Below the pieces are notes generated by a model. The model was not told the DNA's origin and made no database searches. It was given only the letters and a program-made list of their open reading frames with translations. This document shows positions 19,004-27,088 of a stretch of DNA of 38,449 bases, piece by piece (the stretch's first letter is position 1; every line of letters starts with the position of its first letter). Origin of the DNA: an uncultured Pirellulaceae bacterium (GTDB lineage: Bacteria > Planctomycetota > Planctomycetia > Pirellulales > Pirellulaceae); the NCBI GenBank assembly GCA_905480545.1, contig CAJQQR010000269.1, positions 1 through 38,449 on the forward strand. The letters are read 5' to 3'. The translations under genes were made by a program, and so were the position numbers.

Positions 19004-20239
19004 TCAGTTTTTGGGCGAGCGGATCCAGTTTTTTAATCTTCGCAAGTAGGAAACCACACTTGGGATCGGATCATACCAGCAAAATAATGGGAAGCTCTGC
19101 CAATGGCAAAGGCTTTTCAGCCATTGGAAAAGGGTCAAATTACCCTGCTTCCTCAAGGCGATAAAGGAACGAAAATCGTCAAGCGGATAAAGGAGCCTCA
19201 TTCCAGACCGAAACGACTTCAACGGTTTTTGCGGTAGGCCAACAATGCGACGGTATACGAAACGTCCAAGATCAAACCCACTTTTAGCAACCAGTCCATT
19301 CGCTTCTGTAAATCTTGCATTGCACTCAATCAGCTTTAGTACTCCATCCCGCTGGTCCAACTTAAATTCGGCATTTGCCAATCCTCGCAAGCCAGTAGCT
19401 TGAAATAGTCGAAGGGCTACATCCTGCACTTCGGGAATATCATCAGTGATGTGATAACAGCCTAGCCCCATGTTTGGAGGATTTCTTCGAATAATTCGTT
19501 TCGTAAAATGGAATTGGGGACAAAGTTCGGCATCCAAGTAGGTGTAGTAGCTGCAAAGCAAGTCATCTGCACCAGGGATTTTCTCCATCAACAAAAATTC
19601 TACTTCAGCCTCAAATAGTCTATCGCTTCCCTGGAGAACCTGCTGATAATTGGTTGCATCGAAAAACTTGCCTTTAAATTTGTCTGTAAAATCAGGTGAA
19701 GATTTAGGTTTGATTAAAAGTGGAAAAACCAATTCGCTTTCCACGCGTTCGAGATCTTTCCGAGACGAAATGGTCCAAAATTTCGGTGTTGGAATTCCGG
19801 CTTGACTCGCTAGGTCATACGTTTTTAGTTTATCCAGCATCGAAAGTTGGGCTGCTACATTCGACTCATCCAGAAGGAATTTGGATTCCAGAACTTGGCG
19901 GTTGGTCGCGATGATCTCCAGTCCGACATCACTTGCAGCAAGCAAGACTGACGAACGATGTTGATTTGAATCGTCGCCGACCAAGAAGTTTTTCCAAACG
20001 TCTTTGTAGTTGGCCGAATCATCCAGAACAATCCGAGTCGCGAAACGCGAGCTGCAAACCGCTGAATCCCTCTTGTTGATCGCGAAGACCTTCACTCCCA
20101 TGGTTCCAAGGCTTCGAGCCATCGACAATGCATTTGCTCCACCACCGATGATTATCACCGGTGGCAACTTGCCGCTCGAGGAAAGCGACTGGGGATCGAC
20201 TTTCTCGGGATTGTTGCTGGTGTCAAAATCGTTCGCCAT
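19004..20239 (-). CDS. ATP-grasp ligase (carbamoyl-phosphate-synthase/D-aspartate-ligase-like)
   Basis: 411 residues from the ATG at 20239. This start overlaps the upstream stop as TAATG, with AGGATGG about ten bases ahead; an in-frame ATG at 20251 is the alternative. A Rossmann-like pre-ATP-grasp domain comes first (VIIIGGGANALSMARSLG, about 28-45). The ATP-grasp fold follows: ATP-binding lysine in LIKPK (about 175-179), 'VEFLLMEKIPGADDL' as in PylC/CarB relatives, and metal-binding E-C-N-A-R-F (about 305-310). A 90-residue basic tail is unassigned. ATP-grasp enzymes join a carboxylate, as acyl phosphate, to an amine or thiol. The GGGANA-type start is seen in stand-alone ligases of amino-acid-like substrates, so an amide-forming role is likely; substrates unknown. 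Translationally coupled to the other ATP-grasp gene. Confidence 0.8.
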   Translation of the reverse strand: MANDFDTSNNPEKVDPQSLSSSGKLPPVIIIGGGANALSMARSLGTMGVKVFAINKRDSAVCSSRFATRIVLDDSANYKDVWKNFLVGDDSNQHRSSVLLAASDVGLEIIATNRQVLESKFLLDESNVAAQLSMLDKLKTYDLASQAGIPTPKFWTISSRKDLERVESELVFPLLIKPKSSPDFTDKFKGKFFDATNYQQVLQGSDRLFEAEVEFLLMEKIPGADDLLCSYYTYLDAELCPQFHFTKRIIRRNPPNMGLGCYHITDDIPEVQDVALRLFQATGLRGLANAEFKLDQRDGVLKLIECNARFTEANGLVAKSGFDLGRFVYRRIVGLPQKPLKSFRSGMRLLYPLDDFRSFIALRKQGNLTLFQWLKSLCHWQSFPLFCWYDPIPSVVSYLRRLKNWIRSPKN

Positions 20240-21360
20240 TATTTTATCCATCCTGCTTGAAGAGGATCGGTGTTTCCTTGTTCATGTCTCAATTGACTTT
20301 TTTGATTTGCCATTGCCATGAGAATGATGGGAGCAACGGGGCAATTGTCGCCACGTTTATGGACATAGAGGCCCGGGGTGGTGTTGACTTCCAGTACAAC
20401 GCCACCGGTTTCTTCCAACGGTCGGGTTGGGTCGCTGGTGATCACATCCACCCCCGCAAGGTTGACGCCAATCGCATCAGCGGAGTCCAAACAAACCCTA
20501 ATTGCCTCATCACAGAAGTCGTTCATGGCAGTCTTGTTTTCTTCAGCGGAATTGTCATTGACCACAGTCTTGATCTGAATTTCGACTTCGGCCTCGGGGA
20601 CCGATTTTAGGGTAAGCCCTTGGGTCGCGAGAGTCTGGGTTAGATCCTGATCAATCCGCAGAATGGACTGAGCGATTTTCCAACTGGAAAGACGGCGCTC
20701 ATTTTCGAGGGCAATTAATTTTTTGATGTTCGACGTTCCGTCGCCAATTACCTTTGGAGGACACCTTTTTACAATGTCAAGTAAGACTCCGTTGCAGAAA
20801 AGAAGCCGGAAATTGTCACCCGGAATTTGCTTTTCGATCACCATTTGTGAGTGAAAGCGGGCTGCGCGAGCAACCGCCCATCCCAGTTGTTCTCCGGTTT
20901 GGATGCCCGTTGTGATGCCTTGTCCGGCACCCGTACCAGCAGCTGGTTTGACGACGCAAGGCACCTCCGATTCCAATAGGAATTGTCGAGCTCGGAATAG
21001 TGTTTTTAACGTAAACGTTTGACAATCGGGAACGGGAATGCGATTTTGTCTCAGAATGTCATGAACCAATGGCTTATCTCCGGCACGCTTTAAAGTGGCA
21101 TTGCCATCCAAGGTTGAGTAATTGTTTTTGACTCTGAAATGCGTTTGATCTGGTTTGGTGAATTCGAATATTCCCTTACCGAGTTCACTCACTTCAAAGC
21201 CCAATTGCTTTGCCGAGGCCTTCCAGATGGTTGCGTAGAATTCGTTGCGAAGTGCCTTCGCTTCTTGGTTTTTCGGATTACGGCGATAGACCCAGTCGCA
21301 TGCGATTCGAGAGAATGCCAAAAGCTGGACTATTGATGGTGTTTTGGAAATATCAAACAT
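20239..21360 (-). CDS. Cyanophycin-synthetase-like ATP-grasp ligase
   Basis: 373 residues, soluble. The ATP-grasp domain closely follows the central module of cyanophycin synthetase: LVHDILRQNRIPVP (98-111), PCVVKPAAGTGAGQGITTG (134-152) with K138, EKQIPGDNFRLL (176-187), VIGDGTSNIKKLIALEN (204-220), then GVNLAGVDVIT (298-308) and metal-binding E324-V-N326 in EVNTTPGLYVH. The C-terminal Mur-ligase module of true cyanophycin synthetase is missing, so only one ligation step is expected and polymerisation of Asp-Arg is unlikely. Probably it adds an amino acid or amine to a carboxylate. The first 90 residues are family-specific. It follows the RraA-like gene by 33 bases and overlaps the next ATP-grasp gene by one base. 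Confidence 0.85.
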   Translation of the reverse strand: MFDISKTPSIVQLLAFSRIACDWVYRRNPKNQEAKALRNEFYATIWKASAKQLGFEVSELGKGIFEFTKPDQTHFRVKNNYSTLDGNATLKRAGDKPLVHDILRQNRIPVPDCQTFTLKTLFRARQFLLESEVPCVVKPAAGTGAGQGITTGIQTGEQLGWAVARAARFHSQMVIEKQIPGDNFRLLFCNGVLLDIVKRCPPKVIGDGTSNIKKLIALENERRLSSWKIAQSILRIDQDLTQTLATQGLTLKSVPEAEVEIQIKTVVNDNSAEENKTAMNDFCDEAIRVCLDSADAIGVNLAGVDVITSDPTRPLEETGGVVLEVNTTPGLYVHKRGDNCPVAPIILMAMANQKSQLRHEQGNTDPLQAGWIK

Positions 21361-21393
21361 GTATTGTTGCTCTTTGAAGATCGCCTTGTCGGC

Positions 21394-22116
21394 TCAGCAG
21401 TCTTCTTTCGGGCAGTTGGATTCTTCTAAAAGTTGGTCAACCCACGCGTTAGAAAAATCTCCTCGTTGAACGGCAGCTAAATACGTTTCCATATTTTCTC
21501 GATTCTCACTCAGACGCTCAACAATCATGTCTATATGAGCATGCGGGATCACAACAATTCCGGCATTGTCGGCGACGATTACATCCCCCGGGTTTACGAC
21601 AACACCACCACAGCAAATCGGGTAGTTGATTTCTCCAGGCCCCCGATGGAGCGGGCCAACGGCCGTAGTGCCTCTGGCAAAAACGGGAAAGTCAATTTCA
21701 TCGATTCCAGGCATGTCTCGCACCAGGCCGTCGACGATAAATCCTGCGATGCCACGATGTTTTGCTTTGGTACAGATCAGATCGCCCAGGATCGCATTCA
21801 TAGAACGTTCACCATGGGCATCCACAGCGATGATGTCGCCTTGTCTTGCAATGTCAAGCGCCTTGTGAACCATTAGGTTGTCACCGGGAAAAACCCTTAC
21901 GGTGCAAACGCTTCCACAAAAAGACATCTGCTTCGAGTTTTGACATTTGATACTTGAATCAACGGCGTAAAGCCGGTTCAGCGTGTCCGAGATGTCAGGA
22001 ACATCAAAACTCTTGATGGCAAGAATGCTCTCCGTGCTGCAAGCAGGATAGGTAGTGCGGATTCGGAATCCCGGTCCCGGATGAAGTTCGGATGAACTAG
22101 GTTTTTTGAAACTCAT
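21394..22116 (-). CDS. RraA-like aldolase/decarboxylase family protein
   Basis: 240 residues from the ATG at 22116; the frame is open further upstream but would overlap the previous gene. The domain spans about 25-215: DVPDISDTL near the start, then 'GDIIAVDAHGERSMNAILGDL' and the family signature GIAGFIVDGLVRDMPGI with R-D in the active site, followed by FPVFARGTT and VNPGDVIVADNAGIVVIP. Members are class II 4-hydroxy-4-methyl-2-oxoglutarate/oxaloacetate lyases or RNase E regulators. Full retention of the G-D and R-D residues argues for a metal-dependent lyase. Its place between a dehydrogenase and ATP-grasp ligases suggests it makes or breaks a hydroxy-oxo-acid building block (inference). 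Spacing is 19 bases from the upstream stop. Confidence 0.8.
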   Translation of the reverse strand: MSFKKPSSSELHPGPGFRIRTTYPACSTESILAIKSFDVPDISDTLNRLYAVDSSIKCQNSKQMSFCGSVCTVRVFPGDNLMVHKALDIARQGDIIAVDAHGERSMNAILGDLICTKAKHRGIAGFIVDGLVRDMPGIDEIDFPVFARGTTAVGPLHRGPGEINYPICCGGVVVNPGDVIVADNAGIVVIPHAHIDMIVERLSENRENMETYLAAVQRGDFSNAWVDQLLEESNCPKEDC

Positions 22117-22135
22117 TTCAATCTTTTTTTTAGGG

Positions 22136-23020
22136 TTATTGAATTGCCAAAGATTTAACGATTTGTTCAATCTTTTCAGGTGACGACAAATCAGAATCCA
22201 TTTGTGTCGATTCGAAGATTTCTGCGTTCGCAGCAAAAAAATCTTTTGCAGCGGTCATCAGCGTGCACAGAGATTGATTCTCATTCGCTAACTGTTCAAT
22301 GTTGTTTAATTCCACGATTCGCCTTCGTACGTGTTGGCTGAACGTGGGAAGCATTCGAGAAATGGCAGAAAAAATTTCGGGATAAAATTGACGAAATTCG
22401 TCCACAAAAGAGTTAAGGAATCCGTGATTTTGAGCCAACAACGCACTCTGTAGAAACAACGCGTTCAGGCTTTTTGAAAAACCTGCAATCGACTGCTTCA
22501 TTGCCGAAGCAACACCAGGATTTTCGGACAGTACGGATACACGCATAATCGGCCGAATCAATTCCGAGATCGCCACAGCATTGACTCCGCTCACGTACAT
22601 CACGCCAAGCTCGCCAATCCGCTTTGCACCGCCATGAATCGTTGCATCGACCCACGACAGGTTGGCATGTCGAAAGATTTCGTTGATTTCCGATACTTGG
22701 CCGGGTCCAATCGAGTTTGCATCGATAAAGGTACAACCATTCACGATCTGTTTTCCAAGTGAAACAAATTCTCTAGCAACAGAAACCGAAGCCTCTGGAG
22801 CGACCAACGAAATAACGATATCGGAGATGCTAACCACATCAGCAATATCTTTTTGGATTTCAGCGTTGGAATCCCGAGCCCGTTTGGCAGTTGCCGGACT
22901 TCGGTGTTTGTCAGTTGTGACGACCCGGTAGCCCTCTTTGAGGAAAAGTTCTGTAAGAGAGAAACCTAGATCTCCACAATAAAGCATTCCTATGGTCGGG
23001 GGACTTGTTTTGTAAATCAC
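22136..23020 (-). CDS. NAD(P)-dependent dehydrogenase, 6PGDH-like fold with DUF1932-type C-terminus
   Basis: 294 residues, GTG start in a TGAGTG junction with the upstream stop. The N-terminal Rossmann domain reads IGMLYCGDLGFSLTELF (11-27), a loose form of the beta-hydroxyacid dehydrogenase GxGxxG motif. A second segment with 'FIDANSIGPGQVSEI' matches the substrate-binding region of this family, where a serine or threonine is usual. The helical C-terminal domain begins 'AMKQSIAGFSKSLNALF', whose lysine is in the position of the catalytic lysine of 6-phosphogluconate and 3-hydroxyisobutyrate dehydrogenases. The long helical tail is of the DUF1932 type. It should interconvert a beta-hydroxy acid and a keto acid. 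Context, just ahead of an RraA-like lyase, fits a two-step route on the same acid. Confidence 0.75.
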   Translation of the reverse strand: MIYKTSPPTIGMLYCGDLGFSLTELFLKEGYRVVTTDKHRSPATAKRARDSNAEIQKDIADVVSISDIVISLVAPEASVSVAREFVSLGKQIVNGCTFIDANSIGPGQVSEINEIFRHANLSWVDATIHGGAKRIGELGVMYVSGVNAVAISELIRPIMRVSVLSENPGVASAMKQSIAGFSKSLNALFLQSALLAQNHGFLNSFVDEFRQFYPEIFSAISRMLPTFSQHVRRRIVELNNIEQLANENQSLCTLMTAAKDFFAANAEIFESTQMDSDLSSPEKIEQIVKSLAIQ

Positions 23021-24343
23021 TCAAACCTCTTTTTCGACAGAAAGATACGATTTAAATACGTTCGCTAAAAGTTTGACGTTCTTGGTCAAGTCAAACTCTT
23101 GCTTGACCTTTCGAACTGCCGCGTTGGAGTAACGAAGTCTTAATCGTTCGTCATTGCCTAGTGTTTGAAGCCCGTTTGCAATGGCTTTGGCGTTTTTGGG
23201 TGGGGTCAAAATACCGTTTACGGCGTGCTCAACGATTTCTGGAATTCCGGAAATATCGCTTGCTATACAGGGGACACCGCTGCCCATCGCTTCCATGATG
23301 ACAACAGGAATTCCTTCCCGCCGTCCATCACTGGTTGGGACGCTTGGGCAAACCAGAACATCGGCATTTAATAGGTAATCTCGAACTTCGGATTCATCGC
23401 ATGGGCCACAGAACGTAACCTGCGACTCTAGAATCAATTTTTTTGTTTTCGCAGCTAGTAACTTTGCATCCGGACCACCACCGACGAATTTGCAGTGAAA
23501 ATCGACACCGAGTTCCTTTAAAAGTTTGCAGGCATCAAGCAAATAGGTCTGCCCCTTCACTTCGTGGAGCGTTCCAATGCAAATAATTTGAAGTCGATCT
23601 TTTTCTGGCTTGACGGGCCGCGTTTTCGAGGGTGTAAAAGTGTTCGTATCAATTCCGCAATGAACCACTTTGATTTTTTCGCCAAATTCAGTCCCGCAAG
23701 TATCCAATATTAAATTTCGATTGTAATCAGAAATCGCTACGACACATGCCGCGTTGGTTGTCTTTTCGAGAAGCATGTGTTGGTCACGGTGCAGGTCCGA
23801 CCCATGAGCAGTAAAGCTGTATGGAATTCCACTAATTCGATTAATGACATACGCGACCGCTGCGGGGTGACTGGCGAAATGAGCATGGATGCAATCAATT
23901 TTCATTGATTGCATTTGCCGCGCAAGGTGAATGGCTTTCGGGAAAAAAATCAAGGAGCCGAAGAAGTATCTCGCGCTGCCTAGATTGGCACGTATTAAAG
24001 TCCAAAGTATTTCAAGATATCGAAGCGGCGACTGAACAATGGTCAAAAGATTGGACAGCAGAATTGCCACCGACATTAGACCTGTGTAATGCGCACGACT
24101 CACCACTTTCTTCGCTTGTGCATGGATTTTATTCGTCGACCCTTTGCGAAGCGGAAAGACCTCCACTTGATAACCAAGCGTTTCAATCTCATTCATTTCA
24201 CGAAGTACAAATGTTTCCGAGAGCTTTGGAAACCAAGACATCACATAAGCGATCTTGATTTTGGCGGTCTTTGTGCCGGCCGTGGATTCAACGACTAAAC
24301 GCTGCTCCAAAGACGAGTTTTTATTTGTTTTCGTGGTGTTCAT
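23021..24343 (-). CDS. Glycosyltransferase family 4
   Basis: 440 residues, GT-B fold. The N-terminal half starts KIAYVMSWFPKLSETFVLREM (about 30-50), typical of WcaL-like polysaccharide glycosyltransferases, followed by HAHFASHPA and FTAHGSDLH. The C-terminal half has the nucleotide-sugar site: FVGGGPD and the EX7E pair E343/E351 in EGIPVVIMEAMGSGVP. A hydrophobic patch near residues 85-150 fits membrane association. It should add one sugar to the lipid-linked repeat unit on the cytoplasmic face. ATG start overlaps the flippase stop as ATGA, and its own TGA is followed at once by the GTG of the dehydrogenase gene. Confidence 0.92.
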   Translation of the reverse strand: MNTTKTNKNSSLEQRLVVESTAGTKTAKIKIAYVMSWFPKLSETFVLREMNEIETLGYQVEVFPLRKGSTNKIHAQAKKVVSRAHYTGLMSVAILLSNLLTIVQSPLRYLEILWTLIRANLGSARYFFGSLIFFPKAIHLARQMQSMKIDCIHAHFASHPAAVAYVINRISGIPYSFTAHGSDLHRDQHMLLEKTTNAACVVAISDYNRNLILDTCGTEFGEKIKVVHCGIDTNTFTPSKTRPVKPEKDRLQIICIGTLHEVKGQTYLLDACKLLKELGVDFHCKFVGGGPDAKLLAAKTKKLILESQVTFCGPCDESEVRDYLLNADVLVCPSVPTSDGRREGIPVVIMEAMGSGVPCIASDISGIPEIVEHAVNGILTPPKNAKAIANGLQTLGNDERLRLRYSNAAVRKVKQEFDLTKNVKLLANVFKSYLSVEKEV

Positions 24344-25869
24344 CGTTTTACCGACTTTGTTTTTTTTCCAATAAGCGGCAGGTTTCGGAGCTCAGGAAAA
24401 AACTCGGGGACACCTAGTCGTTGATAAAACAGTCCGATGACGACTAACGTAACCAAACCAGCAAGCAACGGACCAAAAACGTCTGGAATTTGAAAACTGC
24501 TCTGTGCTATGCGGGCGGCGAAAACCAAAAGTAAAACAGCGATAAATGGGGATAAGATTGGAAGCGAAAGTGGCTTGATGTGAGTGTGTTTTGCTGCAAG
24601 ATATTGATAGACGACGTTTTGGAAAATGTAACTTGCTAACACAGCGTATGCAGCACCAATCGGACCAAATTGAGGGATCAGCAACCAAATTGCCAACAAG
24701 GAAAAAAGTATGATCAAAACATCGCCCAGAATTACGAATCGAAGTTTTCCAACCGTTCGCATGAGTCGCAAGTTTATTCCGAATGATGCATTAATAAAAA
24801 AGCCAAGTGCCAACCACTGAAGAATTAATCCTGATGATTGATATTCCTCCCCAAAGATTAGGCGAGGCAAGGAGTTCCCCGCGAGAAATGTTAATGAAAA
24901 TAATGGAAGCGATAGGAGGATAATCCAAACAGAGGTCGTTTCGACAAGCGATTGTAACCGTCTGGAGTCGGAGTCATGGGACAGTTTCGCAGCTTTGGGT
25001 AAAAACAAAATTGAAAATGTAAGCAAGACAAACTCATTTAGCCTTGCAATCGTGAAAGCTGATTGGTAGCTGGCAACTTCATCAGCTGGAAAGTTCAATC
25101 CGATTATGATGGGGACCAACGCTCCCCGAAGCAAGAATCCCAGGTCGCCAATCAACAGTCCTAACCCGTGCACAAAGAAGTCGTTCAAAGGTAGACGCAG
25201 ATTTGCTACACCCGGCCAGATGAGTTTGCTGTGTTTACTAATTGCTGACCATAGCATTGGAAAGCAGGTTAAGGTGGCAATGACAACGGCCAAAAGTTGA
25301 CCCGCTGCGAATTGAAAAACGGATCCACCGTTTAATGCAACAATAACTACCGCAATCAACTTTAGTGTTGGACCCAGAACGTGACGCCGAAAGAAAATCG
25401 ATCGGGCCTCGGAAAGCACCGCAAAAAATGAAACAAATAATGAATTGAGCGTCTCCGCAACTATGAGACCACTTACGATTGCCAAGACATGCAATGTCTT
25501 GGGCTGAATTCCAAAAACATCCCGCTCAAATTGAAACGCCGTTACGATGGCGGTAACCACGCATAGTCCAATAAACGAAACAGACCCGAACGAGAGTACT
25601 ACAGTCCCCCAGAATTTTTGATAGTCATTTGCTTCGAAATAGACTGTAAGGTAGCGAGAAATGGATTTGTCCAAACCAATCAGACAGAAAACGGAAAACA
25701 TTCCCGTCACCGAAACCGCAAAAGCAAGAATTCCAAAGTCCGCTTTGGAGAGATATCTGATGGTAATTACTTGCACGGCGAAGTTGACGACCAACGCAAA
25801 AATTCTACCGCCGAAAAGCAGAATAGAACCACGAAAGTGGCTTTTGTTTTCTGTTTCCGATGTTGTCAT
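24340..25869 (-). CDS. Polysaccharide flippase (Wzx/MOP family)
   Basis: 509 residues with about 12-14 membrane helices over the whole length. The first reads GSILLFGGRIFALVVNFAVQ and is followed by 'ITIRYLSKADFGILAF', the characteristic beginning of MOP-superfamily polysaccharide exporters. It should move the undecaprenyl-linked repeat unit across the inner membrane. There is a 181-base gap before it (after the deacetylase stop), which may hold a second promoter, so flippase to HTTM gene could form a sub-operon. Its stop overlaps the glycosyltransferase start by four bases. Confidence 0.9.
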   Translation of the reverse strand: MTTSETENKSHFRGSILLFGGRIFALVVNFAVQVITIRYLSKADFGILAFAVSVTGMFSVFCLIGLDKSISRYLTVYFEANDYQKFWGTVVLSFGSVSFIGLCVVTAIVTAFQFERDVFGIQPKTLHVLAIVSGLIVAETLNSLFVSFFAVLSEARSIFFRRHVLGPTLKLIAVVIVALNGGSVFQFAAGQLLAVVIATLTCFPMLWSAISKHSKLIWPGVANLRLPLNDFFVHGLGLLIGDLGFLLRGALVPIIIGLNFPADEVASYQSAFTIARLNEFVLLTFSILFLPKAAKLSHDSDSRRLQSLVETTSVWIILLSLPLFSLTFLAGNSLPRLIFGEEYQSSGLILQWLALGFFINASFGINLRLMRTVGKLRFVILGDVLIILFSLLAIWLLIPQFGPIGAAYAVLASYIFQNVVYQYLAAKHTHIKPLSLPILSPFIAVLLLVFAARIAQSSFQIPDVFGPLLAGLVTLVVIGLFYQRLGVPEFFPELRNLPLIGKKTKSVKR

Positions 25870-26050
25870 TGGTTTTGCCGATCTTCGCTTTTGTTAAGCC
25901 CAACTTCTAACATTAATTAGGACTGATGCGGGTGGCGAAGCGGTTTGAAGAGGAGTTAGATATTTTGAGTAACAAGTTCTCGCTCGACCGAATAACCCAG
26001 AGAATCATTACATGACGCAGGCAGTCGATTGGTTCGCCAATTGTACTGCA

Positions 26051-27088
26051 TCAGACGGAAGGGAATTGACTGGCGATTTTAGATTGTGTTTTTAAGTTTG
26101 CAGGGCACATCTGAAGTCGTATCAACGCATCTGGGGTTTCGGCACCAATGTTGATTCTTCGAAGCTTGAGGTTGTCCGTGACCTCTAAATCGTTGACGCC
26201 ACGAACAGTCGTAAAACCAACTTTAAAGCCTTCGTCACGCAAGATGTTAACAACTTCTTCGTTGTAATAGCCGGACGGATAGGCAAATGCTGGAAGCACC
26301 TTGCCAATTTTTTCGTTTAAGCAACGTCTAGAGTTGATGATTTCTTCGCGAGCCACCGAAGCATGAACCCGGGTCAGTAACGGGTGTGATTGCGTATGAG
26401 GTACCAGGTCGACGCCCTGATCTGACAGTGCCTTTAGTTGACCCCAGTCCAGTACCGACCGTTTCGACTTAGTGTATCCAACCTGTTCAAGAATACTTCC
26501 AACCTCTTGTTGTAACTGGTGATGATCAAGCGATTTTAGGTAGCTTTTCACAGCCTTTGTGGTTCGTTTCCTTGTCTTTGCGTTGTCCAAACTGAATTCT
26601 CGCTGGCCAACCCTTAATCTTCCACCATTAGATTGATTGTTAACCGCATCGTGAATTTGGTCCCACCAAAATGATGATGTTTCTGCACTGCAAAAATCTG
26701 TTGGTACAAATAGTGCAACGGGAATATTGTATTTCACCAAACTGGGCCAGGCATGAAACATAAAGTCGAGATATGCATCATCAAAAGTGACCAAAACCGA
26801 ACGCTTGCTTAAACCATTACCGGATTTCATTGCCTCAATCACGTTGGCCAACGAAACCGGATTGAAATCTCTCGAAATCCATTCCATCTGGCGATCGAAC
26901 GATTCTGGCGACGCACTAATTAAAGATGGATCAAGGTCGAGGCGTTCGTTTTTTGTGGCGATTCGGTGATACGTCAGCACCCGTAAAACGTTTGATTCTG
27001 GCCAAGGGAGTTTCTCAAAAGAACTGGCGAAAAAACGAAATAGCGACGTCTGAGCTGCTTTTTTAATTGCTTTCCCGGCAATCTTCAT
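26051..27088 (-). CDS. Polysaccharide deacetylase (NodB-type, carbohydrate esterase 4)
   Basis: 345 residues. NodB motif 1 is TFDDAYLDF (101-109) with the metal/catalytic pair D103 and D104. Motif 2 is H231-T-Q-S-H235. Motif 3 is AYPSG. VLTYHRI near 37-43 is the usual start of the fold. An insertion of about 80 residues between motifs 1 and 2 (140-220, Lys/Arg-rich) is longer than in minimal NodB proteins and resembles that of cluster-associated deacetylases. It should remove N- or O-acetyl groups from the lipid-linked unit or from the polymer. No clear signal peptide, so it may act in the cytoplasm or be anchored by its basic N-terminus. The start overlaps the stop of the GGDEF-like gene as TAATG. 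Confidence 0.9.
   Translation of the reverse strand: MKIAGKAIKKAAQTSLFRFFASSFEKLPWPESNVLRVLTYHRIATKNERLDLDPSLISASPESFDRQMEWISRDFNPVSLANVIEAMKSGNGLSKRSVLVTFDDAYLDFMFHAWPSLVKYNIPVALFVPTDFCSAETSSFWWDQIHDAVNNQSNGGRLRVGQREFSLDNAKTRKRTTKAVKSYLKSLDHHQLQQEVGSILEQVGYTKSKRSVLDWGQLKALSDQGVDLVPHTQSHPLLTRVHASVAREEIINSRRCLNEKIGKVLPAFAYPSGYYNEEVVNILRDEGFKVGFTTVRGVNDLEVTDNLKLRRINIGAETPDALIRLQMCPANLKTQSKIASQFPSV

Noticed and set aside
20239-21360. True cyanophycin synthetase
   Set aside because: The Mur-ligase-like C-terminal module is absent, and no cyanophycinase is nearby.
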